Of a stretch of 36,022 nucleotides of DNA, positions 1 to 7,473 are shown piece after piece. Location of the stretch: assembly GCA_947073515.1 (NCBI GenBank), contig CAMTMC010000029.1:1-36022 (forward strand), written 5' to 3'. A program made the position numbers and the translations under genes. Position 1 is the stretch's first letter; each line of letters begins with the position of its first letter. This DNA is from an uncultured bacterium (lineage in GTDB: Bacteria > Bacillota > Clostridia > Oscillospirales > Oscillospiraceae). The notes below the pieces were generated by a model, which had not been told where the DNA came from, searched no databases, and worked only from the letters and a program-made list of their open reading frames with translations.

Positions 1-750
1 CTCCCGCTGCTTGAAGGCGCACATCAGCACGTCCTTCTCCTTGCCCGTATAGGCCCCCTGGCCGTGGAGGATGGTCACCCCCCGGTCCAGCCCCCGGAAA
101 ATGGCGTCCGAGATCTCCTGGTTCCGGTCGCTGATGATATAGGCCACCTTCGCCTTGTCCATGCCGTACAGCACCCCATCCATGACAATGGAGGTGATAT
201 ACAACGCCACCAGCCCGTACAGGGCGGTTTTCAGTGCGCCGAACACCGCCGCCACCGCCAGGATCACCGCCAGATCGATGCCCATCAGCAGCTTGCCCAT
301 GGGGAGCCACGCCAGCTTCAGCTTCAGCAGGCGGGCCAGCAGGTCGGTGCCGCCGGTGGTGGCCCCCTGCTGGAACACCAGCCCCAGGGACAGCCCCATG
401 AGCACCCCGCCGAAAATGGTGGCCAGCATGGGGTCCATGGGCTGCCAGTCGTAGAGGGGGGTGAGCACATCGATGAACACCGACGAGACGAACATGGCGT
501 ACAGCGACGACACCAGCAGCCGCCCGCCGATGAGCTTCCACCCCAGCAGGAACAGGGGGATGTTCAGCCCGATCACCGTCACGCCGATGGGCAGGGCGGG
601 GATCAGGTAGTTGATGATCTGGGCCGCGCCGGTGACGCCGCCGAAGGCGATGCCGTTGGGGGCGTAGCACCACACGAAGCCCAGGGCGTAGGCGGCCGCG
701 CCCAGGGTGATCACCAGAAAGGGGATCAGGGTCTTTTTCACAGTTGCCAT
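1..750 (-). CDS. YitT family membrane protein (3' end beyond window)
   Basis: The minus strand is open from an ATG at 750 to the window edge, giving 250 residues with no stop. The start MATVKKTL is preceded by a purine-rich AAGAAGG site. The protein is very hydrophobic, with about five membrane segments in the first 170 residues and Gly-rich loops such as FGGVTGAAQI and QQGATTGGTDLLAR. These match the YitT/DUF161 fold. From about residue 195 it becomes soluble (KVAYIISDRNQEISDAI), matching the C-terminal DUF2179 domain, which is cut by the window. Family members are usually about 280-290 residues, so roughly 35 are missing. The transported substrate is unknown. It lies 43 bp downstream of the parC-like gene on the same strand, so it could be read through from it. 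Confidence 0.85.
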   Translation of the reverse strand, partial: MATVKKTLIPFLVITLGAAAYALGFVWCYAPNGIAFGGVTGAAQIINYLIPALPIGVTVIGLNIPLFLLGWKLIGGRLLVSSLYAMFVSSVFIDVLTPLYDWQPMDPMLATIFGGVLMGLSLGLVFQQGATTGGTDLLARLLKLKLAWLPMGKLLMGIDLAVILAVAAVFGALKTALYGLVALYITSIVMDGVLYGMDKAKVAYIISDRNQEISDAIFRGLDRGVTILHGQGAYTGKEKDVLMCAFKQRE

Positions 751-793
751 AGAGCGGCCTTCTTTCTCAAGGGATCTGGAGCCGGCGGGCGGG

Positions 794-3043
794 TCACAAT
801 AGGGTCATCTGTTCCTCCCCCCGGTCCTCCTCCTTGAGGAGTGCCCCGGCGGCGGGGAGGGAACGGGCCCGGTACCGGGCGGCGTTGACGATGTGGGTGG
901 CGGACAGGGGCTTGGCCCACTCCACCTGGTGCTTGGCCTTTACCGCCATCACCCCCACCCCCTGGGTGTTCCGGGTGGTTTTCGGGGTGAGGGAGGCGGT
1001 GTGGAACACCACGCACCGCCCGTCGCTGGAGCCCACCGCCATCTCCTGATCCTCCGCCAGCAGACAGGCGGACACCAGGGGGAATTTGTCGCAGTAGGCC
1101 CCGGTGAGCTTGCGCCGCCGGGTCTGGGTCCGGTAGGCGGACAGCTCCACCCGGGCGGCCTTGCCGTTGCCGAAGAAAAACAGCAGGTGGGCGGAGTAGT
1201 CCCCCGGGGGACAGGCCCAGACGAATTTTTCCTCCGGCTCCATTCCCAGCCGGGTGGGGAGGTAGTCCCCCAGCAGGCTGGCCTTGGAGTCATCGAAGTC
1301 GGACAGGCGGGTTTTGTAGCACTGCTGCTTGTCGGTGAACACCAGCAGCTCGTCCCCGTTGGTCCCCTCCCACTGGAGGCAGGGGCCGTCCCCCTCCTTG
1401 TACTTCTGCTCCCCGCTCATGCGCAGGGACTGGGGGGTGATCTTCTTGAAGTACCCCTCCCGGGAGATGAACACGTTCACCGGGTAGGCGGGTATGTCCG
1501 ACCCGGCGGCGGCCTGGACCTCCGCCGCCTGCCGGTACTCGTAGATGATCTCGGTGCGCCGGGGGGCGGCGTACTTCTTTTTGACGTTTTGCAGCTCCTC
1601 GGTGATGATCCGCTTGATCCGGTCTGGGGAGCTGATGATCTCCTTCAGATCCGCGATCTCGTCCTCCAGGGAGGCGGTCTCCTCCGTCCGCTTCAGGATA
1701 TATTCCTTGTTGATGTTCCGCAGGCGGATATCCGCCACATACTCCGCCTGGATCTGGTCGATGCCGAAGCCGATGATCAGGTTGGGCACCACCTCGGCCT
1801 CCTCCTCCGTCTCCCGGATGATGCGGATGGCCTTGTCGATGTCCAGCAGGATGCGCTTGAGGCCCTTGAGCAGGTGGAGCTTTTCCTCCTTCTTCTTGCA
1901 GATGTGCCAGGTGCGGCGGCGCACCCCGTCCATCCGCCACGCCGTCCACTCCTCCAGAATCTCCCCCACCCCCATCACCCGGGGCACCCCGGCGATGAGG
2001 ATATTGAAGTTGCAGGAAAAGGTGTCCTGCAAGGGGGTGGACTGGAACAGCCGGGCCATCAGCTTTTCCGGGTCGGTGCCCCGCTTCAGGTCGATGGCCA
2101 GTTTCAGGCCGTTGAGATCCGTCTCGTCCCGCATATCGGAGATCTCCTTGATCCGGCCCGCCTTCACCAGCTCCGCCACCTTGTCCAGGATGGCCTCCAC
2201 AGTGGTGGAGTAGGGGATCTCGTAGATCTCGATGACGTTGTCCGCCTTGATGTGCCGCCACTTGGCCCGCAGGCGCACAGGGCCCCGGCCCGTGCGGTAG
2301 ATCTCCGCCAGCGCGGCCCCATCGTACAGCAGCTCGCCCCCGGTGGAGAAGTCGGGGGCCTTCAAAATGCCCAGCAGGTCCACGCCGGGGTCCCCCAGGT
2401 AGGCGATGGCGGCGTCGCACACCTCCCCCAAATTGAAGCCGCACAGGTTGGAGGCCATGCTGACGGCGATGCCCTGGTTGGCGGACACCAGCACGTTGGG
2501 GAAGGTGGTGGGCAGGAGGGTGGGCTCCGTCAGCTTGCCATCGTAGTTGGGCACGAAGTCCACCGCGTCCTGGTCGATGTCCCGGAACAGCTCCTGGCAG
2601 ATGGGATCCAGCCGCACCTCGGTATACCGGGAGGCGGCCCAGGCCATGTCCCGGGAGTACACCTTGCCGAAGTTGCCCTTGGAGTCCACCAGGGGGTGGA
2701 GCAGGGCGCCGTATCCCCGGGACAGGCGGACCAGGGTGTCATAGATGGCCTGGTCCCCGTGGGGGTTGAGCTTCATGGTCTGGCCCACAATGTTGGCGCT
2801 CTTGGTCCGGGGCCCGCCCAGCAGCTTCATCTGGTACATGGTATACAGCAGCTTCCGGTGGGAGGGCTTGAAGCCGTCGATCTCCGGGATGGCCCGGGAG
2901 ACGATCACCGACATGGCGTAGGGCATGTAGTTGACCTCCAGGGTCTGGGTGATGGGCTGCTCCAGCACCTCGGCCCGCAGGCCCATCACGTTGGGGTCCA
3001 CCGCCCGGGGCTTGTTGGATTCGGGATTTTTTTTCTTGGCCAT
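794..3043 (-). CDS. Type II topoisomerase A subunit (ParC/GyrA-like, divergent clostridial paralogue)
   Basis: This 749-residue protein is the DNA breakage-reunion subunit that acts with the ATPase subunit encoded at 5202-7184. The N-terminal winged-helix region holds the catalytic Tyr140 in the motif AASRYTEVRL. The quinolone-binding helix reads NPHGDQAIYD (residues 93-102), so the usual Ser/Thr position is Gln98. Residues 150-500 give the tower and coiled-coil gate. The C-terminal 240 residues look like degenerate beta-propeller blades; the only GyrA-box-like stretch is QTRRRKLTG, far from the gyrase consensus. At 749 residues it is shorter than a typical GyrA (about 820-870), so decatenation or relaxation is more likely than supercoiling. 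Start: ATG with AGGA nine bases upstream. It is the last gene of the operon starting at 7184. Whether it is ParC or a GyrA paralogue cannot be settled from motifs alone. Confidence 0.88.
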   Translation of the reverse strand: MAKKKNPESNKPRAVDPNVMGLRAEVLEQPITQTLEVNYMPYAMSVIVSRAIPEIDGFKPSHRKLLYTMYQMKLLGGPRTKSANIVGQTMKLNPHGDQAIYDTLVRLSRGYGALLHPLVDSKGNFGKVYSRDMAWAASRYTEVRLDPICQELFRDIDQDAVDFVPNYDGKLTEPTLLPTTFPNVLVSANQGIAVSMASNLCGFNLGEVCDAAIAYLGDPGVDLLGILKAPDFSTGGELLYDGAALAEIYRTGRGPVRLRAKWRHIKADNVIEIYEIPYSTTVEAILDKVAELVKAGRIKEISDMRDETDLNGLKLAIDLKRGTDPEKLMARLFQSTPLQDTFSCNFNILIAGVPRVMGVGEILEEWTAWRMDGVRRRTWHICKKKEEKLHLLKGLKRILLDIDKAIRIIRETEEEAEVVPNLIIGFGIDQIQAEYVADIRLRNINKEYILKRTEETASLEDEIADLKEIISSPDRIKRIITEELQNVKKKYAAPRRTEIIYEYRQAAEVQAAAGSDIPAYPVNVFISREGYFKKITPQSLRMSGEQKYKEGDGPCLQWEGTNGDELLVFTDKQQCYKTRLSDFDDSKASLLGDYLPTRLGMEPEEKFVWACPPGDYSAHLLFFFGNGKAARVELSAYRTQTRRRKLTGAYCDKFPLVSACLLAEDQEMAVGSSDGRCVVFHTASLTPKTTRNTQGVGVMAVKAKHQVEWAKPLSATHIVNAARYRARSLPAAGALLKEEDRGEEQMTLL

Positions 3044-3101
3044 AACATCAATTCCTATTCATCATAAAGGCGCCCTTGCCTGTGACAGTTGATCTCCCAG
3101 G

Positions 3102-3134
3102 CCGCAAGGCGAGGGCAGAGCCCTTGCCTTGCGG
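3102..3134. other. 15-bp imperfect palindrome between sdaAA and the parC-like gene
   Basis: Two 15-base arms (3102-3116 and 3120-3134) pair around a 3-base loop with one G-T wobble. It lies in the 114-bp gap between the sdaAA stop and the parC-like start. There is no T-run on either side, so it is not a standard intrinsic terminator. It may be a processing or attenuation hairpin that sets how much of the operon mRNA reaches the last gene. Confidence 0.6.
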
Positions 3135-3157
3135 ATCGCGCGGGCGGCCAGTGGGGA

Positions 3158-4027
3158 TTACAGGTCTTTGGGGGCGTACTCCAGCCCGAAGGGGGTGGCG
3201 GCCAGGCCGCCCTTGCCGGTCTCCCGCAGGGTGTGGGGCAGGGAGTGGCCCACCTCGGCCATGGCGTCCAGCACCTGGTCGGGGGGCACCCGGCTGGTGA
3301 TGCCCGCCATCGCCATCTGGGCGGCGGACAGGGCGTCCATGGCCCCGATGACGTTGCGCTTCACGCAGGGGACCTCCACCAGCCCGCCCACCGGGTCACA
3401 CACCAGGCCCAGCAGGTTTTTCACCGCCATGGCGCAGGCGCCGGCCATCTGCTCCGGGCCGCCCCCCTGGAGGTGGACGACCGCGGCGGCCCCCATGGCG
3501 GCGGCGGAGCCTATCTCCGCCTGGCAGCCGCCCTCCGCCCCGGAGATGGAGGCCCGGGCGGCGATGACCATCCCGAAGCCGGAGGCCACATACAGGGCCT
3601 GTACCAGCTGGTCTTTGGTGGCCCCGAAATGCTTGGCGTAGGGCAGCAGCAGGGCGGGGAGCACCCCGCAGGCCCCGGCGGTGGGGGCGGCCACAATGCG
3701 CTTCATACAGGCGTTGCACTCCCCCATGCGCAGCGCGCCGGCCATCACATCGGTGAGGAAGGGGCCGCACAGGGTGTTCCCGCCCTGGCCGTACCGGGCC
3801 ATTCTGCCCCCGTCGCCCCCCACCAGGCCGCTGTGGGAGCGGTCGGATTCCCGGTAGCTCTCGTCGGCCTGGATCATGGCGTCCAGCATGGCATGCATCT
3901 TCTCCCAGGACTGCTCCGGGGTGATGTTCTGCAAATGGCAGTCCGCCTGGCGGATGGCGTCCCACAGGGGCAGGCCGTCGGCCCGGGCCTGCTCCAGCAT
4001 CTGTTGAATGGAAGTAAAATCAATCAT
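3158..4027 (-). CDS. sdaAA: L-serine dehydratase, iron-sulfur-dependent, alpha subunit
   Basis: This is the catalytic alpha chain (289 residues) of the two-subunit anaerobic enzyme that deaminates L-serine to pyruvate and ammonia using an oxygen-labile [4Fe-4S] cluster. Family landmarks are SHSGLVGGDGGRM near residue 64, AAPTAGACGVLPA at 113-125, AEGGCQAEIGSA at 164-175, VCDPVGGLVEVPCVKRN at 209-225, and a C-terminal TGKGGLAATP. Likely cluster ligands are Cys168, Cys210 and Cys221. The reading frame stays open far upstream, but the true start is the ATG at 4027: it sits two bases after the sdaAB stop with an AGGAGGG site in the end of sdaAB. The tight spacing implies translational coupling of the two subunits. 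Confidence 0.95.
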   Translation of the reverse strand: MIDFTSIQQMLEQARADGLPLWDAIRQADCHLQNITPEQSWEKMHAMLDAMIQADESYRESDRSHSGLVGGDGGRMARYGQGGNTLCGPFLTDVMAGALRMGECNACMKRIVAAPTAGACGVLPALLLPYAKHFGATKDQLVQALYVASGFGMVIAARASISGAEGGCQAEIGSAAAMGAAAVVHLQGGGPEQMAGACAMAVKNLLGLVCDPVGGLVEVPCVKRNVIGAMDALSAAQMAMAGITSRVPPDQVLDAMAEVGHSLPHTLRETGKGGLAATPFGLEYAPKDL

Positions 4028-4029
4028 TA

Positions 4030-4701
4030 TTAAGCGCCCTCCTCGTCCGGTGTGTAGCAGGTGACCCGCATGATCCCGGGCAGGGCCCGGATCTGCTGGG
4101 CCGTGTCCTGGGAGATGGGCTGGTCGCACTCGATGACCATCACGGCGCTGCCGCCCCGCCCTCCCCGGTTGAGCTGGAGGGTGGCCACGTTCAGGCCCCA
4201 GTCGGCCAGCGCCCTGGTGACCTTGCTGACACAGCCGGGCTGGTCGGAGTTGTGGACCACCAGGGTGGGCAGGGCGCCGGTGAAGGAGGTGTCCAGCCCG
4301 TCCAGGCGGAAGACCCGGATGCGCCCCCCCCCGGGGGAGGAGGCCCCGACCTCCAGCCTGCCCCCCTGGGCCCCTTCCAAGGTGATGAGGGCGCTGTTGG
4401 GGTGTACGTCCCGGAGGGTACAGGGGGAGAAGGTGAAGCGCAGCCCCCGCTCCTTGGCCAGGGCGAAGCTGTCCGGCACCCGGCTGTCGTCGGGGGCGAG
4501 GCCCAGCAGCCCGGCGATGATGGCCTGGTGGGTGCCGTGGCCCTCGCCGGTGGAGGCGAAGGAGCCGTGGAGGAGAATATCCGCTTTGACCGGCTCCTGG
4601 CCCAGCAGGGAGCGGGCCATCCGGCCGATACGTACCGCCCCCGCCGTGTGGGAGCTGGAGGGGCCCACCATCACGGGGCCGAGAATGTCGAATAGGTTCA
4701 T
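4030..4701 (-). CDS. sdaAB: L-serine dehydratase, iron-sulfur-dependent, beta subunit
   Basis: The beta chain (223 residues) pairs with sdaAA. The N-terminal domain starts MNLFDILGPVMVGPSSSHTAGAVRI, a hallmark of the family, and continues with GSFASTGEGHGTHQA and DVHPNSALI. Residues 145-220 form an ACT domain (LVVHNSDQPGCVSKVTRAL), the ligand-sensing module found in this subunit. Its ATG overlaps the TGA of the upstream kinase gene by four bases, and its own stop is two bases from sdaAA. All three are therefore translated as one coupled unit. The enzyme would feed serine into pyruvate under anaerobic conditions. Confidence 0.95.
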   Translation of the reverse strand: MNLFDILGPVMVGPSSSHTAGAVRIGRMARSLLGQEPVKADILLHGSFASTGEGHGTHQAIIAGLLGLAPDDSRVPDSFALAKERGLRFTFSPCTLRDVHPNSALITLEGAQGGRLEVGASSPGGGRIRVFRLDGLDTSFTGALPTLVVHNSDQPGCVSKVTRALADWGLNVATLQLNRGGRGGSAVMVIECDQPISQDTAQQIRALPGIMRVTCYTPDEEGA

Positions 4702-5192
4702 AACTGCCTCCCTTTGAAATAGTCCTCCGCCTCCTGGCGGGTTTGGAACATGAAAACGGTTTTCTCCCCGCCGTATTGGCGGAGCAGCTCATATATTCTG
4801 GGCCGCTGGGCGGCGGGGAAGTCCAGAATCCACTGGCAGAACTCCGGGTCAAACTCCAGTTCCACCCAGGGCATGTCCTCCCGGACAGCGCCCACCCGGG
4901 CCCGGGCCCCCTCCAGGCACAGCTCCACGGGGTAGTCCAGGAAAAACACCGTGTCGCAGGCGATCAACCGGGGCTCCAGGGTGCGCTGGTAGTTGCCGTC
5001 GATGATCCAGCGGTCTGTGTTCAGGATTTCCCCCAGGCTCCGGTCAAATTCCTCGGTGGAGACGTTGGTACGGTCCGGCTTGTGCCACAGCCGGTCCAGA
5101 TAGTGGAGGGGCAGGCCGGTCCGGTCCCGGAGCCGGCGGGCGAAGGTGCTCTTGCCCGCCCCGGGGCAGCCGATGACGATGACCCGTTCCAT
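4698..5192 (-). CDS. P-loop kinase, adenylate kinase-like / topology-modulation (FlaR-type) protein
   Basis: This small ATP-binding protein (164 residues) opens with a Walker A loop, GCPGAGKST (residues 8-16), followed by FARRLRDRTGLPLHYLD. Residues near 62 read RWIIDGNYQRTLEPRL, and a Walker B-like strand TVFFLDYP follows near 81. These are typical of the AAA_17/AAA_18 'topology modulation' or FlaR-like kinases. The substrate is not known; members are annotated variously as adenylate kinase or shikimate kinase-like. It starts 9 bases after the stop of the topoisomerase B gene and overlaps sdaAB by four bases (ATGA), so it belongs to the same operon. The link to serine metabolism or DNA topology is positional only. 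Confidence 0.8.
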   Translation of the reverse strand: MERVIVIGCPGAGKSTFARRLRDRTGLPLHYLDRLWHKPDRTNVSTEEFDRSLGEILNTDRWIIDGNYQRTLEPRLIACDTVFFLDYPVELCLEGARARVGAVREDMPWVELEFDPEFCQWILDFPAAQRPRIYELLRQYGGEKTVFMFQTRQEAEDYFKGRQL

Positions 5193-5201
5193 GGCGGGCC
5201 C

Positions 5202-7184
5202 CTAGGAGATGTCGGCCAGCTCTAAATACTCGTGGCCGTGGCCGGCGATGTGGGCCTTCCGCCCCTGGAGGTCGTCCCCCAGCAGCAGGTCGAACATCTG
5301 GGCAGTGCGTTCCACGTCCTCAGGCATGACCTTGATCAGCCGCCGGGTCTCCGGGTTCATGGTGGTCAGCCACATCATGTCCGGGTCGTTCTCGCCCAGA
5401 CCCTTGGAGCGCTGGACCTCGCATTTTTTGCCCTCCAGGGAGGCGACGATGTCGTTTTTCTCCTTATCGGAGTAGGCGAACCAGGTTTTCTCCTTGCAGG
5501 TGATCTCATACAGGGGGGACTCGGCGATATAGACATAGCCCTCCTGGATAAGGGTGGGGGTGAGGCGGTAGAGCATGGTGAGGATCAGGGTGCGGATCTG
5601 GAAACCGTCCACATCGGCGTCGGTGCAGATGACAACCTTGTTCCACCGCAGGGCGCCCAGGTCGAAGGCGGCCATGTCCTTGGCCCGCTTGTCCCGGACC
5701 TCCACCCCGCAGCCCAGCACCTTCAGCAGGTCGGTGATGATCTCGCTTTTGAAGATCTTGCCGTAGTCCGCCTTCAGGCAGTTGAGGATCTTCCCCCGGA
5801 CGGGCATGATGCCCTGGAACTCCGCGTCCCGGCTGAGCTTGACGCTGCCCATAGCCGAGTCGCCCTCCACGATATACAGCTCGCTGCGGCTCACGTCCCG
5901 GGTGCGGCAGGGGACAAACTTCTGCACCCGGTTGGCGATGTCCAGGGAGCCGGTGAGGTTTTTCTTGATGTTCAGCCGGGCGCGCTCCGCCGTCTCCCGG
6001 CTGCGCTTGTTGATAAGCACCTGCTCCCCGATCCGCTGGGCCTCCTGGGGGTTTTCGATGAAGTAGACCTCCATCTGGGAGCGGAGGAACTCGGTCATGG
6101 CCTCCTGGACAAACTTGTTGTTGATGGCCTTTTTGGTCTGGTTCTCGTAGCTGGTCTGGGTGGAGAAGTTGCTGCTCACCAGCACCAGGGCGTCTTGAAT
6201 GTCAGGGAAGGTGATTTTGCTCTCGCTTTTGGTGTACTTGTTCTGTCGCTTGAGCCAGCCGTCGATGGCGGAGACGAAGGCGGAGCGGGCCGCTTTCTCC
6301 GGGGAGCCGCCGTGCTCCAGCCAGGAGGAGTTGTGGTAGTGCTCGATGGCCTGTGTTTTATTTGAGAAACAGAAGGAGACGGACAGCTTCACTTTGTATT
6401 CGGGCTTGTCCGCCCGGTCCCGGCCCCGGCGCTCGGCCTGCCAGAAGACGGGCTGGGTGAGGGTGTCCTCCCCGGATAGCTCGGCCACGTAGTCGGAGAT
6501 GCCGTTCTCATATTGGAAGTCGGTGGTCTCAAATTTGCCGTCCACCTGGTTTTTGAACCGAAAGGTCACCCCGGCGTTGACCACCGCCTGGCGCTTCATC
6601 ACGTCCAGGTAGTACTCCGGGGGGATGTTCACGTCGGTGAATACCTCCAGGTCGGGCTTCCAGCGGATGGTGGTGCCCGTCTTTTTACCCCGGTCGGTAG
6701 GCTGGGTTTTCAGCCCGCCGATGTTCTCCCCCTTCTCAAAGTGGAGGGAGTATTGATTGCCCTCACGCCAGACGGTGACATCCATAAACTCGCTGGCGTA
6801 CTGGGTGGCGCAGGAGCCCAGGCCGTTGAGGCCCAGGGAGTACTCGTAGTTGTCCCCGTCGGTGTTGTTGTACTTGCCGCCGGCGTACAGCTCGCAGAAG
6901 ACCAGCTCCCAGTTGAACTTCCGCTCCTTCTCGTTCCAGTCCACCGGGCAGCCCCGGCCCTGGTCCTCCACCTGGATGGAGCCGTCCTCAAACCGGGTGA
7001 CGGTGATGAGGGAGCCGTGACCCTCCCGGGCCTCGTCGATGGCGTTGGACATGATCTCGAAGACGGCGTGCTCGCAGCCCTCCAGCCCGTCGGAGCCGAA
7101 GATGACCCCCGGGCGCTTGCGCACCCGGTCGGCCCCCTTCAGGGCGGAGATGGACTCGTTGCCGTAGGTTTTCTTCTGTGCCAT
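5202..7184 (-). CDS. Type II topoisomerase B subunit (ParE/GyrB-like, divergent)
   Basis: This 660-residue protein is the ATPase and TOPRIM subunit of a type II topoisomerase. The GHKL ATP site is complete: EIMSNAIDEA (Glu43, Asn47, Asp50), DQGRGCP at 74-80 and the lid LNGLGSCATQYAS at 119-131. The transducer has the QTK loop at 349-351. The TOPRIM domain has EGDSA at 440-444 and DADVDG at 522-527. Around the first motif it reads EGDSAMGSVKLSRD, where gyrases and topoisomerase IV usually have EGDSAGGSAKQGRD, so it is a divergent lineage. The start is an ATG with a poor site upstream, supported by a promoter about 60 bases away. It is the first gene of the operon that ends with its A-subunit partner, three genes later. 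Confidence 0.88.
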   Translation of the reverse strand: MAQKKTYGNESISALKGADRVRKRPGVIFGSDGLEGCEHAVFEIMSNAIDEAREGHGSLITVTRFEDGSIQVEDQGRGCPVDWNEKERKFNWELVFCELYAGGKYNNTDGDNYEYSLGLNGLGSCATQYASEFMDVTVWREGNQYSLHFEKGENIGGLKTQPTDRGKKTGTTIRWKPDLEVFTDVNIPPEYYLDVMKRQAVVNAGVTFRFKNQVDGKFETTDFQYENGISDYVAELSGEDTLTQPVFWQAERRGRDRADKPEYKVKLSVSFCFSNKTQAIEHYHNSSWLEHGGSPEKAARSAFVSAIDGWLKRQNKYTKSESKITFPDIQDALVLVSSNFSTQTSYENQTKKAINNKFVQEAMTEFLRSQMEVYFIENPQEAQRIGEQVLINKRSRETAERARLNIKKNLTGSLDIANRVQKFVPCRTRDVSRSELYIVEGDSAMGSVKLSRDAEFQGIMPVRGKILNCLKADYGKIFKSEIITDLLKVLGCGVEVRDKRAKDMAAFDLGALRWNKVVICTDADVDGFQIRTLILTMLYRLTPTLIQEGYVYIAESPLYEITCKEKTWFAYSDKEKNDIVASLEGKKCEVQRSKGLGENDPDMMWLTTMNPETRRLIKVMPEDVERTAQMFDLLLGDDLQGRKAHIAGHGHEYLELADIS

Positions 7185-7245
7185 GGTTGTTCCTCACATT
7201 TCCACGGCGCCCGAGCGGAGCGGGCGCCCACAATATCTCAGATTA

Positions 7246-7275
7246 ATTTTATCAGATATGACCGGGAAAAGTCAA
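7246..7275 (-). promoter_or_regulatory. Sigma-A promoter of the topoisomerase-serine dehydratase operon
   Basis: On the minus strand, -35 TTGACT (7270-7275) is followed after 18 bases by -10 TAAAAT (7246-7251). The start codon of the B subunit is about 60 bases downstream. The leader between them holds an 8-bp GC-rich hairpin (about 7207-7229). Confidence 0.6.
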
Positions 7276-7292
7276 GCCGGGGGAAAGGTTCG

Positions 7293-7392
7293 AGGTGCCC
7301 GCTGGGAAAATTGGTCTCTGGCTCCCTGCCAGAGGCGGGGGAAGCGGAGATCAAGCAGATGTAAAACGCTCCGCTCGGGGCACCTTCTGGAG
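7293..7392. repeat. Candidate intergenic repeat, copy A
   Basis: This stretch holds a nested inverted structure. An outer pair is formed by AGGTGCC near 7293 and GGCACCT near 7379. An inner 7-bp hairpin lies at about 7316-7334 (CTCTGGC/GCCAGAG). The core GGCGGGGGAAGCGGAGATCA and the end CCTTCTGGAG recur with few changes at 20593-20661, and part recurs at 15619-15656. It lies upstream of the topoisomerase promoter, outside any gene. Confidence 0.45.
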
Positions 7393-7410
7393 CGCCCGGC
7401 TGGCGGGACG

Positions 7411-7442
7411 GAAAACACCCGGACAGCGGCGCTGTCCGGGTG
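7411..7442 (-). terminator. Intrinsic terminator of the CyuA-peptide transporter-C45 operon
   Basis: A perfect 12-bp stem (7416-7427 with 7431-7442, three-base loop) is followed on the minus strand by TTTTC. It lies 32 bases beyond the stop of the C45 gene, so it ends the long operon that begins at 15547. Confidence 0.85.
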
Positions 7443-7473
7443 GAATCCAGGGTGTGGTCCTGGCTGGAAGAGA

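Noticed and set aside
893-3067. A 724-codon plus-strand open frame across the topoisomerase A gene
   Set aside because: Its translation is Gly/His/Val/Gln-rich low complexity, typical of the complement of a GC-rich gene, and it has no ribosome site. The minus frame encodes a clear topoisomerase. The same applies to the other long opposite-strand frames in the window.
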